7,716 nucleotides of DNA from Rubrobacteraceae bacterium (GCA_030447045.1 JAUJMB010000072.1:1-7716), one strand, 5' to 3'; counted from the first letter of the stretch, positions 1 through 6,065 are shown. The notes: generated from the sequence alone by a model not told the origin. Translations and numbers: made by a program.

Positions 1-30
1 GCGGCCGCCAACCCGCGGTGACCAAACCCA

Positions 31-252
31 ATGGCTGAGCCGATGTTCCCGAAGTTCGAGTACCACCTGGACGAGTCCGACCCGGACATGGTCGTGCTGC
101 GCCGCCAGGACGGCGCCTTCGTGGCCGTCTTCAGCACCGGGGGGGCCACCAAGGAGGGCATCATGCAGGCCGCGGAGGAAGACTACCGAGCCTTGCTCCG
201 AGAGCACGCCAGCCTGCTGTGGCAGCCGACCGAGGAATACCGCAGGGCCTAG
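31..252 (+). CDS. Small hypothetical protein, 73 residues
   Basis: Open frame of 73 codons with GC-rich third positions, ending in TAG. The protein is soluble and acidic with no signal peptide or membrane segment. The order looks like a compact alpha/beta domain: an N-terminal segment FEYHLDESDPD, a beta-rich stretch VVLRRQDGAFVAVFS (residues about 21-35), then a helical half starting at GATKEGIMQAAEEDY. I do not recognise a named family. The start is uncertain: no Shine-Dalgarno lies before ATG 31, and the in-frame ATG at 43 (MFPKFEY) is an equal alternative. It could be translated from a leaderless or upstream-coupled message whose promoter lies outside the window. The coding call rests on the amino-acid composition and the lack of a better frame. 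Confidence 0.65.
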   Translation: MAEPMFPKFEYHLDESDPDMVVLRRQDGAFVAVFSTGGATKEGIMQAAEEDYRALLREHASLLWQPTEEYRRA

Positions 253-498
253 CCCCAGCCAGCGCGACTTCCGAGAACCCCTTCAGCCCGAAGTTCCGGG
301 AACCGTGATCGTCCGAAGTAGGAAACGTTGTTCGACTATAAAAGTGCGAGTACGACGCTACTCGGGTGCGGGCCGCGGGGTAGGGAGGCTCGACCGCTTC
401 TTGCCGTCTGGCCCTTTCACTGGCCTGGTTCCACACGGCCAAGGCGAGGCCTTGGCGCCGTAGGGGGCGGTGCCCGCTGTGCTAGGATCAACGCTCCG
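253..498. other. Intergenic region upstream of lspA
   Basis: No convincing gene is seen in this 246-base gap; open frames crossing it lack recognisable protein content. It contains a repeated GGAAC-type motif (listed separately), an A/T-rich TATAAA at 337-342 that could be a -10 box without a clear -35 partner, and TAGGAT at 483-488, 10 bases before the lspA start. TAGGAT could be a -10 box giving a very short or leaderless lspA leader. Alternatively, its AGGA (484-487) could act as a weak Shine-Dalgarno at 11 bases. Neither reading is strong. Confidence 0.4.
267..304. repeat. Two 13-base repeats of a GTTCC-GGAAC-like motif
   Basis: ACTTCCGAGAACC (267-279) and AGTTCCGGGAACC (292-304) match at 11 of 13 positions and start 25 bases apart. 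The second copy contains a perfect small palindrome, GTTCC-G-GGAAC (293-303); the first is an imperfect version of it. Two dyad sites in tandem upstream of a gene would suit a dimeric regulator, but no regulator is known from the sequence and chance similarity in GC-rich DNA is possible. Confidence 0.35.
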
Positions 499-1053
499 AT
501 GGAAGAGCCCTTGAATACCAGGCGGGGGGACCGCGCCGGTGTCCTGCTCCGGGCGCTGGTGACCGCCGCTCTCGTCTTTATCGCTGACCAGGGGCTGAAG
601 GCGGTCGTCGAGGGCTCCATGCGGGTCGGCGAGAGTATCCCGCTCGTGCCGGGCTTCCTGAGCCTCACGCACATCAAGAACGACGGCGGCGCCTTCGGCA
701 TCCTCGGCGGCAGCCAGCTCGTGCTGCTCGCGGGGAGCGCGGTGGCCGTCGGGGTCGTATTGTGGATGCTCCTCTCGGGCCCGGCGTCGGGGATGACCAC
801 CTACGGGGGAGGCCTGATCCTCGGCGGCGCCGCCGGCAACCTCCTCGACCGCCTGACCGCCGGGGAGGTCACCGACTACGTCCACTTCTCGTTCTGGTAT
901 GTCTTCAACGCCGCCGACGCCGCCATAACCGTCGGCGTCGGCCTCCTGCTGCTCTCGGCCCTTCGCCCCGAGGGAGCCGGAGGTCCGTCGGATGCCCACC
1001 CCGTCGGCGGGGACGGCGAGGGCGACCCCGCCAACCGATCCCCCCTGCGCTAA
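499..1053 (+). CDS. lspA: Lipoprotein signal peptidase (signal peptidase II)
   Basis: Membrane aspartyl protease that removes the signal peptide from diacylglyceryl-modified prolipoproteins at the cytoplasmic membrane. At 184 residues it has family length and the expected order of motifs: ADQGLK (29-34) in the first helix, KNDGGAFG (60-67), the GGAAGNLLDRL box (109-119), VTDYVHF (124-130) and FNAADAAIT (136-144). Asp126 and Asp140 fit the known catalytic pair. About four membrane helices are visible, with cytoplasmic N- and C-termini expected. The frame is open upstream to 328, but those extra 57 residues have no LspA character, so ATG 499 is preferred. The last 28 residues (after about 156) form a Gly/Asp/Pro-rich tail beyond the usual family end. 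The gene stands alone: no rluD-like gene follows, and the next coding material is on the other strand. Confidence 0.95.
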   Translation: MEEPLNTRRGDRAGVLLRALVTAALVFIADQGLKAVVEGSMRVGESIPLVPGFLSLTHIKNDGGAFGILGGSQLVLLAGSAVAVGVVLWMLLSGPASGMTTYGGGLILGGAAGNLLDRLTAGEVTDYVHFSFWYVFNAADAAITVGVGLLLLSALRPEGAGGPSDAHPVGGDGEGDPANRSPLR

Positions 1054-1076
1054 AGTTCCCTCAACCTGCGCCAAAG
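1044..1076 (+). repeat. 12-base direct repeat over the lspA stop codon
   Basis: CCTGCGCTAAAG (1044-1055, containing the TAA stop) and CCTGCGCCAAAG (1065-1076) differ at one position and are 21 bases apart. The second copy is also the start of a weak GCGC-CAAA-GCGC hairpin (1068-1079) that lacks a T-tract, so it is a poor terminator candidate. This could be a small local duplication; its function is unknown. Confidence 0.3.
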
Positions 1077-1137
1077 CGCCGTCACGTTTCCCTACCCCGC
1101 CCGCGTTGCGACGCTCCCAGAGCCCCGTCCGCGTCCC

Positions 1138-1383
1138 TCAGGCTACGCGGCTCAGGACGAAGGCAAGGAGGAACCCGACGGTCGTGACGACGCCGACGAC
1201 GGGACCACCGACTTCGTAGGCCTCGGGCATTATGGTGGATGCGAGCACACCGGTCCCAAGCGCCATGACGACGGCCATGAGCCGCCTTGAGGCGCCCGCG
1301 TAGAGGCCAACCACATCCCCGACGAGAAGCGCCGCACCCCCGACGAAGCCCCAGAGCGCGGCCTCGAGCGCCCCGGCGACGGG
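1138..1383 (-). pseudogene. Start-less, truncated ZIP-family metal transporter remnant
   Basis: The minus-strand frame open from 1392 to a TGA at 1138-1140 encodes three hydrophobic helices. It reads LEAALWGFVGGAALLVG (from 1368), then SRRLMAVVMALGTGVLAS, then PEAYEVGG and a last helix ending FVLSRVA. This order (LWGxVGGxALLxG, RxMAxVMAxGxGVLxS, EAYExGG) is how I remember the N-terminal third of bacterial ZIP permeases, which are usually about 240 residues. Two things are broken. A TAG at 1393-1395 closes the frame upstream, and no ATG, GTG, TTG or CTG lies between it and the homologous region; GCG sits where a start would be expected. The frame also ends after helix 3, so the later metal-binding helices are absent. 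The first GTG (1312-1314) would give only 58 residues. It lies directly behind the 1385-1975 gene, so it may once have been co-transcribed. I favour a decayed gene; a short membrane protein with an unusual start is the alternative. Confidence 0.6.
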
Positions 1384-1384
1384 C

Positions 1385-1975
1385 TTACCGCTCTACGAGT
1401 CGACCGTAGACGGCCCGGTACCGCTGGATGGCCTGGCGCAGATCCTCGGTGGACTGCTCGCCCACGTCCGCGCCGGAGCTCCCGCCCGTCCGGGCCACCA
1501 CGTCCGCCCGCATGCGGCGGGCCTCGCGGTAGTCGTCGGCGACGTCGGGGTGCAGGACAGCCAGGTTCTTCTCCGTCTCCTCGTCGCTCTGGGAGGAGTC
1601 GGTGACGAAGCGGCGCTCGTGGAGGATGTCCGAGACGGTGCGGTCTGCCATCTCTATGGACTTTTCGGGGTTCTCCACAAAGACCCGCTCGACCTCGCCC
1701 CACTGCGCCTCGAAGTGCTCCCGCCGCTCGTCGGGGAGCGGCTCGACGTTGCGCTCCACGCTCCCGCGTCGCCGCCGGAGCTCCCTCTCGGCCTCCTCCT
1801 CGGATCCCTTCTCCCGGGCCGTCCGCTCGTACTCCGAGCCGAACTCCTGCCTGGTGCGCTCCCGCTGCTGCTCCTGCCGCCTCGCCCGGCTCCGCCTCAC
1901 GGCGAAGAAGATCGCCAGCAGCAGGATGACCACCACAACCACCACGATGATCGTTACGATTAACGTGGTATTCAC
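1385..1975 (-). CDS. Membrane-anchored hypothetical protein, single N-terminal helix
   Basis: 196-residue protein starting at GTG 1975. One very hydrophobic helix (residues 5-26, with a run of six valines) is followed at once by an Arg-rich stop-transfer segment (27-42), so the bulk should lie in the cytoplasm. Residues 40-75 are highly charged and probably coiled. A globular part follows (about 75-195) with landmarks PLPDERREHFEAQW, FVENPEKSIEMADRTVSDIL and HPDVADDYREAR. This layout resembles a set of actinobacterial hypothetical proteins that I know only by pattern, with no established function. The frame is open far upstream, but AAGGAGA five bases before GTG 1975 and the helix beginning right after it fix the start. 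The TAA stop at 1385-1387 touches the ZIP-like remnant. Confidence 0.85.
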   Translation of the reverse strand: MNTTLIVTIIVVVVVVILLLAIFFAVRRSRARRQEQQRERTRQEFGSEYERTAREKGSEEEAERELRRRRGSVERNVEPLPDERREHFEAQWGEVERVFVENPEKSIEMADRTVSDILHERRFVTDSSQSDEETEKNLAVLHPDVADDYREARRMRADVVARTGGSSGADVGEQSTEDLRQAIQRYRAVYGRLVER

Positions 1976-1980
1976 AAATA

Positions 1981-1987
1981 TCTCCTT
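1981..1987 (-). promoter_or_regulatory. Ribosome binding site of the 1385-1975 gene
   Basis: AAGGAGA on the minus strand, five bases before GTG 1975. It decides the start in favour of this GTG over the many upstream in-frame codons. Confidence 0.7.
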
Positions 1988-2080
1988 CCCTTGACCCCTG
2001 CGCTCTTTTGTTCCCCTAAACGAAACATGCGTAACGTGGCCCCGCGTCGGCGGCGGTTTCCCGTAGGGGGCGTCGTGGCA

Positions 2081-2086
2081 TAAAAT
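2081..2086 (+). promoter_or_regulatory. Possible -10 box for the 2130-2315 gene
   Basis: TAAAAT matches the sigma-70 -10 consensus at 5 of 6 positions and stands out in GC-rich surroundings, 43 bases before the start. No good -35 is seen: TTTCCC (2057-2062) at 18 bases is weak, so another sigma factor or an activator may be involved. Confidence 0.4.
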
Positions 2087-2129
2087 CCCCGTGACGGCGA
2101 CGCCGCGCAGCCAACGAGAGGAGCGACGC

Positions 2130-2315
2130 ATGACCGAGCGCGAACGACGCGAGGGCCCCGGGGAGACCAAGGACAACGTACGCGACGACCTCGACGAGGC
2201 CTCCACGGGCCGCAAGAAGGACGCAACCCCGAGCTCCGCCGAGGAAGAGGCCTCCGGGGGCGGCGGGGTCAAGGACAACGTCCAAGACGAGCACGACGAG
2301 ACCCAGCGCCACTAG
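2130..2315 (+). CDS. Small, highly charged protein with an internal duplication
   Basis: 61 residues from ATG 2130, which has AGAGGAG (2117-2123) six bases upstream. An ATG/GTG reading from 2091 lacks such a site, so the shorter form is preferred. The protein is almost entirely Asp, Glu, Lys, Arg, Gly, Ser and Thr, with no hydrophobic core, no Cys and no Trp, and is likely disordered. Two copies of a motif are visible: ETKDNVRDDLDEAS (residues 12-25) and GVKDNVQDEHDETQ (46-59), both KDNV followed by an acidic stretch, separated by a Lys- then Glu-rich linker and a GGGG. I do not recognise a family. The composition recalls hydrophilin or stress-type proteins, but that is only an analogy. It is divergent from the 1385-1975 gene and shares a 154-base intergenic region with it. 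Confidence 0.75.
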   Translation: MTERERREGPGETKDNVRDDLDEASTGRKKDATPSSAEEEASGGGGVKDNVQDEHDETQRH

Positions 2316-2338
2316 CGGCCGGGTAGTCTAGAACCGCG

Positions 2339-2370
2339 GGACCGGGGCCGCGAGGTCCCGGTCCTTCTCT
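2339..2370 (+). terminator. Strong intrinsic terminator with GCGA loop
   Basis: An 11-pair stem (2339-2349 with 2354-2364; one G-T wobble, otherwise perfect) is closed by GCGA, a GNRA-type tetraloop, and followed by TTCTCT. It sits 23 bases after the stop of the 2130-2315 gene and between convergent genes. The hairpin would also form in the transcript of the minus-strand gene ending at 2376, though the T-tract is better on the plus side. Confidence 0.75.
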
Positions 2371-2375
2371 CTGCC

Positions 2376-2807
2376 CTAGCGCACCCTCGGCCGGTTCGAG
2401 TCCGTGCGGGAGCGGTTGAAGAGCCGGTCGAGAAAGTGGTCGGCCACGTAGGCGCCGGCGGCGCCGCCGAGGACGCCGAGCACGACGTCGAAGATAGTGT
2501 CGGGGATGCGGTGGCTTATGGGGACGCCTAGGGCGTCCAGTATCACCTCGACGACCTCCCACCCGCCCGCGCCCAGGAGGCCGATGACGGAGCCCGTGAC
2601 GATGGCGTGGCGGCGCGAGTCGAAGAACTCGTCGTCGCCCCCGCCGCGGTAGATGATCTCGGCCAGAACGGCCACGAGCACGAACGGCGTGAGGAAGTGC
2701 GCGATCTCGTCGTAGAGCGGTATCGGCTCGAAGAGCTTCCAGGCGAACCCCGCCCCGTTCAGGACGATGCAGACCAGGATCAGCAGGACGACCCATCTAC
2801 GCGGCAT
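2376..2807 (-). CDS. Small membrane protein, DUF2238/YjdF-like
   Basis: 143 residues with about four membrane helices: 5-25, 33-54, 68-90 and 104-124. The motifs are YDEIAHFLTPF (32-42), GGWEVVEVI (81-89) and a helix opened by HRIPDTIFDVVLG (99-111). Conserved acidic and histidine residues in paired helices (Asp33, His37, Glu84, Glu87, Asp103, Asp107) are the pattern I associate with DUF2238/YjdF-type inner-membrane proteins, whose role is unknown. The tail after 130 is basic and probably cytoplasmic. ATG 2807 is chosen because AGAAGGG (2815-2821) lies seven bases upstream; an in-frame TTG at 2813 is too close to that site. It is the last gene of the minus-strand cluster, 39 bases after tdk. 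The family assignment is by motif memory and moderately sure; that it is a membrane protein is clear. Confidence 0.82.
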   Translation of the reverse strand: MPRRWVVLLILVCIVLNGAGFAWKLFEPIPLYDEIAHFLTPFVLVAVLAEIIYRGGGDDEFFDSRRHAIVTGSVIGLLGAGGWEVVEVILDALGVPISHRIPDTIFDVVLGVLGGAAGAYVADHFLDRLFNRSRTDSNRPRVR

Positions 2808-2814
2808 ACTCAAA

Positions 2815-2821
2815 CCCTTCT
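2815..2821 (-). promoter_or_regulatory. Ribosome binding site deciding ATG 2807
   Basis: AGAAGGG on the minus strand, seven bases before ATG 2807 and one base before the competing TTG at 2813. The spacing favours the ATG. Confidence 0.55.
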
Positions 2822-2846
2822 CGGTGCATAGCTTCTACCCCTCCGC

Positions 2847-3485
2847 CTATACCCCAGGCAGCCCGTACTGGAACACGTCCTCTGGCACCTCGTGGCAGTG
2901 GCGGCAGCGGGCCTCGTAGCTCTCCTCGGCTCCCACGAGGATTATCGGGGCGGAGGCGGGCGCCGGGCGGCCATCTATGAGGCGCTGGGAGCGGGCGGCG
3001 TCCCGGCCGCAGCGCGCGCAGATGGCCCTGAGCTTGACTACTTCGTCGGCCTCGGCGAGGAGCTCCGGCATCGGGCCGAACGGCTCGCCGCGGAAGTCCA
3101 TGTCGAGGCCGGCCACGATCACCTCGTAGCCGCCGTCTGCGAGCTGCCGGCAGGCCTCCACGATGCCCGCATCGAAGAACTGGGCCTCCTCGACGGCGAC
3201 GACGTCGGTGGCGGGGTCCACCCTTTCGAGCAGCTCCGCGCTGGAGGAGACGGGGACGGCCCCGTGGGGGGTGCCGTTGTGGGACCGGATCTCGCCGTGC
3301 TCGGAGCGGGTCTCTAAAGCGTGCTTGAAGACCTGCACCCGCCGGCGGGCGTAGAGCGCGCGGCGGGAGAGCCGGATCAACTCCCCCGTCTTGCCGGAGA
3401 ACATGGAGCCCGAGATAACGGTAAGGGAACCCGTGCGGAGCGTCGGGTCCTCTTCCAAGGGTCTGAACATCTGCGTCATACCCAC
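2847..3485 (-). CDS. tdk: Thymidine kinase (type II, TK1-like)
   Basis: Phosphorylates thymidine (and deoxyuridine) with ATP to dTMP in the cytoplasm, the first step of thymidine salvage. With 212 residues it has family length. Visible parts: P-loop GSMFSGKT (26-33); SHNG (68-71); Walker B-like VVAVEEAQFFD (95-105), in which Glu100 is the expected general base; and the zinc site with pairs Cys156/Cys159 (CARC) and Cys194/Cys197 (CRHC). SYEARC (189-194) is the usual lasso-loop end with the substrate-contacting Tyr. One oddity is Glu99, where most homologues have Asp (DEAQFF). The start may be GTG 3485, with GGAGGG 12 bases upstream inside the preceding gene, or ATG 3479, or ATG 3470. It begins 5 bases after the TVP38-like gene, suggesting co-transcription and perhaps translational coupling. 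Confidence 0.96.
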   Translation of the reverse strand: MGMTQMFRPLEEDPTLRTGSLTVISGSMFSGKTGELIRLSRRALYARRRVQVFKHALETRSEHGEIRSHNGTPHGAVPVSSSAELLERVDPATDVVAVEEAQFFDAGIVEACRQLADGGYEVIVAGLDMDFRGEPFGPMPELLAEADEVVKLRAICARCGRDAARSQRLIDGRPAPASAPIILVGAEESYEARCRHCHEVPEDVFQYGLPGV

Positions 3486-3490
3486 CCATT

Positions 3491-4237
3491 CTACTTGCCC
3501 TCCGGGGGATTTCTTGCCACCTCCCCCTCCTGTTCGCGACGCTTCTTTCTACGCCTCACGAGAGCGAAGGTGAGGACGCCCAGGGCCGCGAGCACTGTGG
3601 TGAAGAGGAAGAGGCCTACGTACTCGGGGGCCCGCCGGCCGAGAAACGAGTAGAGAAAGGTCTGGGGGAGGATGCCTAAAGTGGTGGCGAGCATGAAGCC
3701 GCCGAAACGCATCCGGGTGAGGCCGGCGGCGTAGCTTATGGCGTCGAAGGCCACGCCGGGGACGAGGCGGCCGGCGAAGACCGCGTACGTCCCCCACCGC
3801 TCGAACCAGCGGTCGGCGGACTCGAGGCCCGTCCTGCCGACCAGGACCTCGACCGGCGTCCGCCCGAGGGCGCGCGAGACGCCGAAGCAGACCGCCGCGG
3901 CCAGGACGTGGCCGAAGAGGGAGAGCATCCAGCCCCAGAAGACGCCGAAGGCCAGGCCGTTGGCGAAGGTGATCAGGAACGAGGGCACCGGCGCCGCCAG
4001 CGCCTGCAACACCATCAGAGAGCACGAAGCTACCGGCGCCCAGACCCCGAACGAGAGGATGTAGTCCCGCAACCCCGCGACATCCCCCCGGCCCAGGATG
4101 CCGAGCGCCCGGTTCGTCTCGGCCCGGAAACCGTCCACCAGCAGGTACACCAGCCCGAACGCCACAGCCCCGGCCAGGAGCAACCAGAACCGCAGCCACC
4201 GGATCTTCCGCCCGTCCACCCTCGCAGGTCGCCCCAT
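3491..4237 (-). CDS. TVP38/TMEM64 (DedA-like) family membrane protein
   Basis: 248-residue integral membrane protein. A first helix (about 14-35) is followed by a loop helix, then the VTT/SNARE-associated core. The core includes a helix at 66-80, the re-entrant APVPSFLITFANGLAFG segment (82-98), a glycine-rich helix 100-121, the FAGRLVPGVAFDAISYAAG segment (154-172) with its conserved Arg and Pro, and a last helix about 205-227 before a basic tail RRRKKRR. The paired Pro/Arg re-entrant loops are the hallmark of the DedA/TMEM64 superfamily, whose members are linked to lipid scrambling or transport; the substrate here cannot be told. ATG 4237 is the first start; its upstream site is weak. A GACAAT sits 8 bases before it and could be a -10 box for a near-leaderless message. 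It is 60 bases from the lyase gene and 5 bases before tdk. Confidence 0.9.
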   Translation of the reverse strand: MGRPARVDGRKIRWLRFWLLLAGAVAFGLVYLLVDGFRAETNRALGILGRGDVAGLRDYILSFGVWAPVASCSLMVLQALAAPVPSFLITFANGLAFGVFWGWMLSLFGHVLAAAVCFGVSRALGRTPVEVLVGRTGLESADRWFERWGTYAVFAGRLVPGVAFDAISYAAGLTRMRFGGFMLATTLGILPQTFLYSFLGRRAPEYVGLFLFTTVLAALGVLTFALVRRRKKRREQEGEVARNPPEGK

Positions 4238-4297
4238 ACCCCGTCATTGTCCCCGCCGGAACACGGTTTCAGCCCGCGGCCCGGGCCAAGCCTCCTA

Positions 4298-5206
4298 CTA
4301 TCCCTCGGGGCCGGCGAGGTCCAGCGTCTTCCGGGCCATCCGGATCGAAGCGGCGTCCACCATCTGCCCGTCCACGCTGACCGCGCCGGAGCCCGCCGCG
4401 TTCGCCGCCTCGTAAGCCTCGACCACTTTTTTAGCCCAGGCCACCTCGCCCTCCGTCGGGGAGAAAACCTCGTTGACGATGGGAACCTGCGCGGGGTGGA
4501 TGCACCATTTGCCGTCGAAGCCGAGGGCCCGGGCGAGGCGGCAGGCCGCCCGCAGGCCCTCCTCGTCGCGGTGGTCGGCCACGGGGCCGTCCACGGCCCG
4601 CAGGCCCGCCGCCCTTGCGGCCACCACGATGCGCTGCATGGCGTACCCGAAGCGGTGGCCGGGGTACGCCTCGTCCCACTCGTCCGGGGTCCCGAGGCTC
4701 GTCTGCGGCATCCCGAGGCTGGCGGCGAAATCTCCCGGCCCGAAGTGCAGGGCGCCCAGCCGGCCCGTCGAACGGGCTATGGCTTCGATGCTCGTCAGGC
4801 CCCGGGCGGTCTCTATCTGGGCTTCGAGCGCTATCTTGCCGGGCGGGAGCTCCTTCTCGAACTCTATCCCGGCGAGCAGGACGGCGACGGCGTGGAGGTC
4901 CTCGGGGCGGTCGACCTTGGGGACCAGGACGGCGTCCAGCCTCTCGCCCGCCGCTTCGACGACCTCGACCACGTCCCGGTAGAACCAGCGCGTGTCGAGG
5001 GCGTTGACCCTGAACAGCGTGGGCCTACCGCCCCAGTCGAGCTCGCCCAGGGCCCGGACCACGTCGTCCCTGGCGCCCGCTTTCCTCTCCGGGGCCACGG
5101 CGTCCTCGAGGTCGAGAAAGACGGCGTCGGCCCCGGAGGCGAGCGCCTTCTCTACCATCTTCCGGTTCGACGCCGGGACCGCCAACAGAGACCGCGCCGC
5201 GCCCAT
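4298..5206 (-). CDS. HpcH/HpaI aldolase / citrate lyase-type protein, probable malyl-CoA (or citramalyl-CoA) lyase
   Basis: 302-residue TIM-barrel enzyme of the CitE/malyl-CoA lyase group, which cleaves 3-hydroxyacyl-CoA thioesters (malyl-CoA, beta-methylmalyl-CoA or citramalyl-CoA) to an acyl-CoA plus glyoxylate or pyruvate. Landmarks: RSLLAVPASN (5-14), ADAVFLDLEDAV (26-37), FRVNALDTRW (65-74, CoA/substrate Arg66), VLVPKV (93-98), EAQIETARG (128-136, metal ligand Glu132), LHFGPGDFAAS (153-163, metal ligand Asp159) and GKWCIHPAQVPIVNEVFSP (232-250). The RDVVEVVEAAGERLD and FGYAMQRIVVAARAAGLRAVDGP segments look more like malyl-CoA/beta-methylmalyl-CoA lyases than true CitE, and no citrate lyase alpha or gamma subunit genes are nearby. 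GGGAGGT seven bases before ATG 5206 fixes the start, although the frame is open to 5443. It is the first gene of the minus-strand cluster. The substrate is inferred. Confidence 0.9.
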   Translation of the reverse strand: MGAARSLLAVPASNRKMVEKALASGADAVFLDLEDAVAPERKAGARDDVVRALGELDWGGRPTLFRVNALDTRWFYRDVVEVVEAAGERLDAVLVPKVDRPEDLHAVAVLLAGIEFEKELPPGKIALEAQIETARGLTSIEAIARSTGRLGALHFGPGDFAASLGMPQTSLGTPDEWDEAYPGHRFGYAMQRIVVAARAAGLRAVDGPVADHRDEEGLRAACRLARALGFDGKWCIHPAQVPIVNEVFSPTEGEVAWAKKVVEAYEAANAAGSGAVSVDGQMVDAASIRMARKTLDLAGPEG

Positions 5207-5213
5207 CTTCCGG

Positions 5214-5220
5214 ACCTCCC
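5214..5220 (-). promoter_or_regulatory. Strong ribosome binding site of the lyase gene
   Basis: GGGAGGT on the minus strand, seven bases before ATG 5206. It rules out the 79-codon upstream extension of the same frame, whose residues have no family character. Confidence 0.75.
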
Positions 5221-5270
5221 ACTCTCCCGCAACCGCGGGCCATTCTCGCACGAGGACGGTCCCCGCGCCC

Positions 5271-5299
5271 TTGACAGAACCCGTGCCGCGTTCTTTTAT
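5271..5299 (+). promoter_or_regulatory. Sigma-70-type promoter for the VC0807-family gene
   Basis: A perfect -35 TTGACA (5271-5276), a 17-base spacer and TTTTAT (5294-5299; 4 of 6 to TATAAT). Transcription would begin near 5306, leaving a leader of about 40 bases with AAGGAG (5334-5339). A second A/T patch, GATAAT (5320-5325), has no matching -35. No equally good minus-strand promoter was found for the divergent lyase gene. Confidence 0.65.
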
Positions 5300-5345
5300 C
5301 GGGCGTGTTGGGCGCGCGAGATAATCCACGGGGAAGGAGAGGCGC

Positions 5346-6065
5346 ATGGGCCGCTCCCTGAAGCTGGGCCTGGACTTCCTGTTCGGGCTCGTCGTCCCGA
5401 TCCTGATCCTCTCGCGCTTCAGCGACGAGCTCGGTAACGTCACCGCCTACGTGGTCTCCGCCCTCGTGCCCGTTACGTGGGTGGCGGTCGACCTCCTGTT
5501 CGTCACGAGGCGGTTCAACTTTATAACGAGCTTTCTCGGCCTGAACGCGGTCGTGCGCGGCGTCCTGGCCTTCTGGTTCGTGGACGGGCTGGCGTACGCC
5601 TTCAAGGATTCGGTGCCGAGCCTCCTGTGGGTGGTCGTCTTCGGCCTCTCGCTCGTCTTCGGGCGGCCCCTGATCGGGGCCTTTCTGGAGCAGTCTTTCG
5701 ACCCCCGCACGCCGGAGCAGGAGCGCTCGCTGAGGAACCTCTTCGACGAGGGACCGGCGCGGCGGGCGCTCTGGCTCGGGACGCTGGCGATGGTGCTCCT
5801 CTCGGCCGTCACGGGCGTGGCCAACTTTTTTCTGAACGTCTGGATCGTCACCGCCAATTTCGGGACGCGGGCGTTCAACGCGCAGGTGGCGGAGTCGAAC
5901 GCCATCGCCCGCTTCGCCATCTCCATCCCCGAGGCCCTCGCCCTGATGGTCGTCGTCGGCCTCGCCCTGAGGGCCGTCTACGCCAGGCTGCCCGGAGACC
6001 CAACCGACAACGATTTCTGGGAGCTGATGGAGCTCAGGGAATCCCGGCGGGAGAAGAACGCCTAG
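5346..6065 (+). CDS. VC0807-family integral membrane protein
   Basis: 239 residues with about six membrane segments: 9-24, 34-53, 64-82, 90-107, 143-168 and 190-212. The N-terminal pattern matches what I recall of the VC0807 family: GLDFLFGLVVPILIL, VPVTWVAVDLLFVTRRFNFITS (41-62) with paired Arg, FVDG...KDSVPSLLWVVVFGLSLVFGRPLI with its conserved GRPL (106-109), then a charged loop (115-140). The function of the family is unknown and no catalytic signature is visible. The C-terminus is charged and cytoplasmic (213-239). The start is supported by AAGGAG six bases before ATG 5346 and the promoter at 5271-5299. It is divergent from the lyase gene and convergent with the MOSC gene; a functional link to either is not shown. 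Confidence 0.85.
   Translation: MGRSLKLGLDFLFGLVVPILILSRFSDELGNVTAYVVSALVPVTWVAVDLLFVTRRFNFITSFLGLNAVVRGVLAFWFVDGLAYAFKDSVPSLLWVVVFGLSLVFGRPLIGAFLEQSFDPRTPEQERSLRNLFDEGPARRALWLGTLAMVLLSAVTGVANFFLNVWIVTANFGTRAFNAQVAESNAIARFAISIPEALALMVVVGLALRAVYARLPGDPTDNDFWELMELRESRREKNA

Noticed and set aside
328..498. An upstream start for lspA at 328
   Set aside because: The additional 57 residues have no LspA features, and the protein from ATG 499 already has full family length and a normal N-terminal helix.
358..1074. A 238-codon minus-strand frame opposite lspA
   Set aside because: No recognisable domain; lspA on the plus strand has every catalytic motif.
1988..2040. A stress-sigma promoter (GTTT...GGGGAA) for the 1385-1975 gene
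   Set aside because: The two elements are only about six bases apart, far from the 13-16 base spacing needed.
1976..2278. N-terminal extension of the 1385-1975 gene
   Set aside because: The extension is low-complexity and antisense to the 2130-2315 gene; AAGGAGA in front of GTG 1975 and the membrane helix right after it fix the start.
3908..5437. A 509-codon plus-strand open frame
   Set aside because: It is antisense to the lyase and TVP38-like genes; its translation is Pro/Arg/Gly/His-rich without any domain, as expected for the shadow of GC-rich codons.
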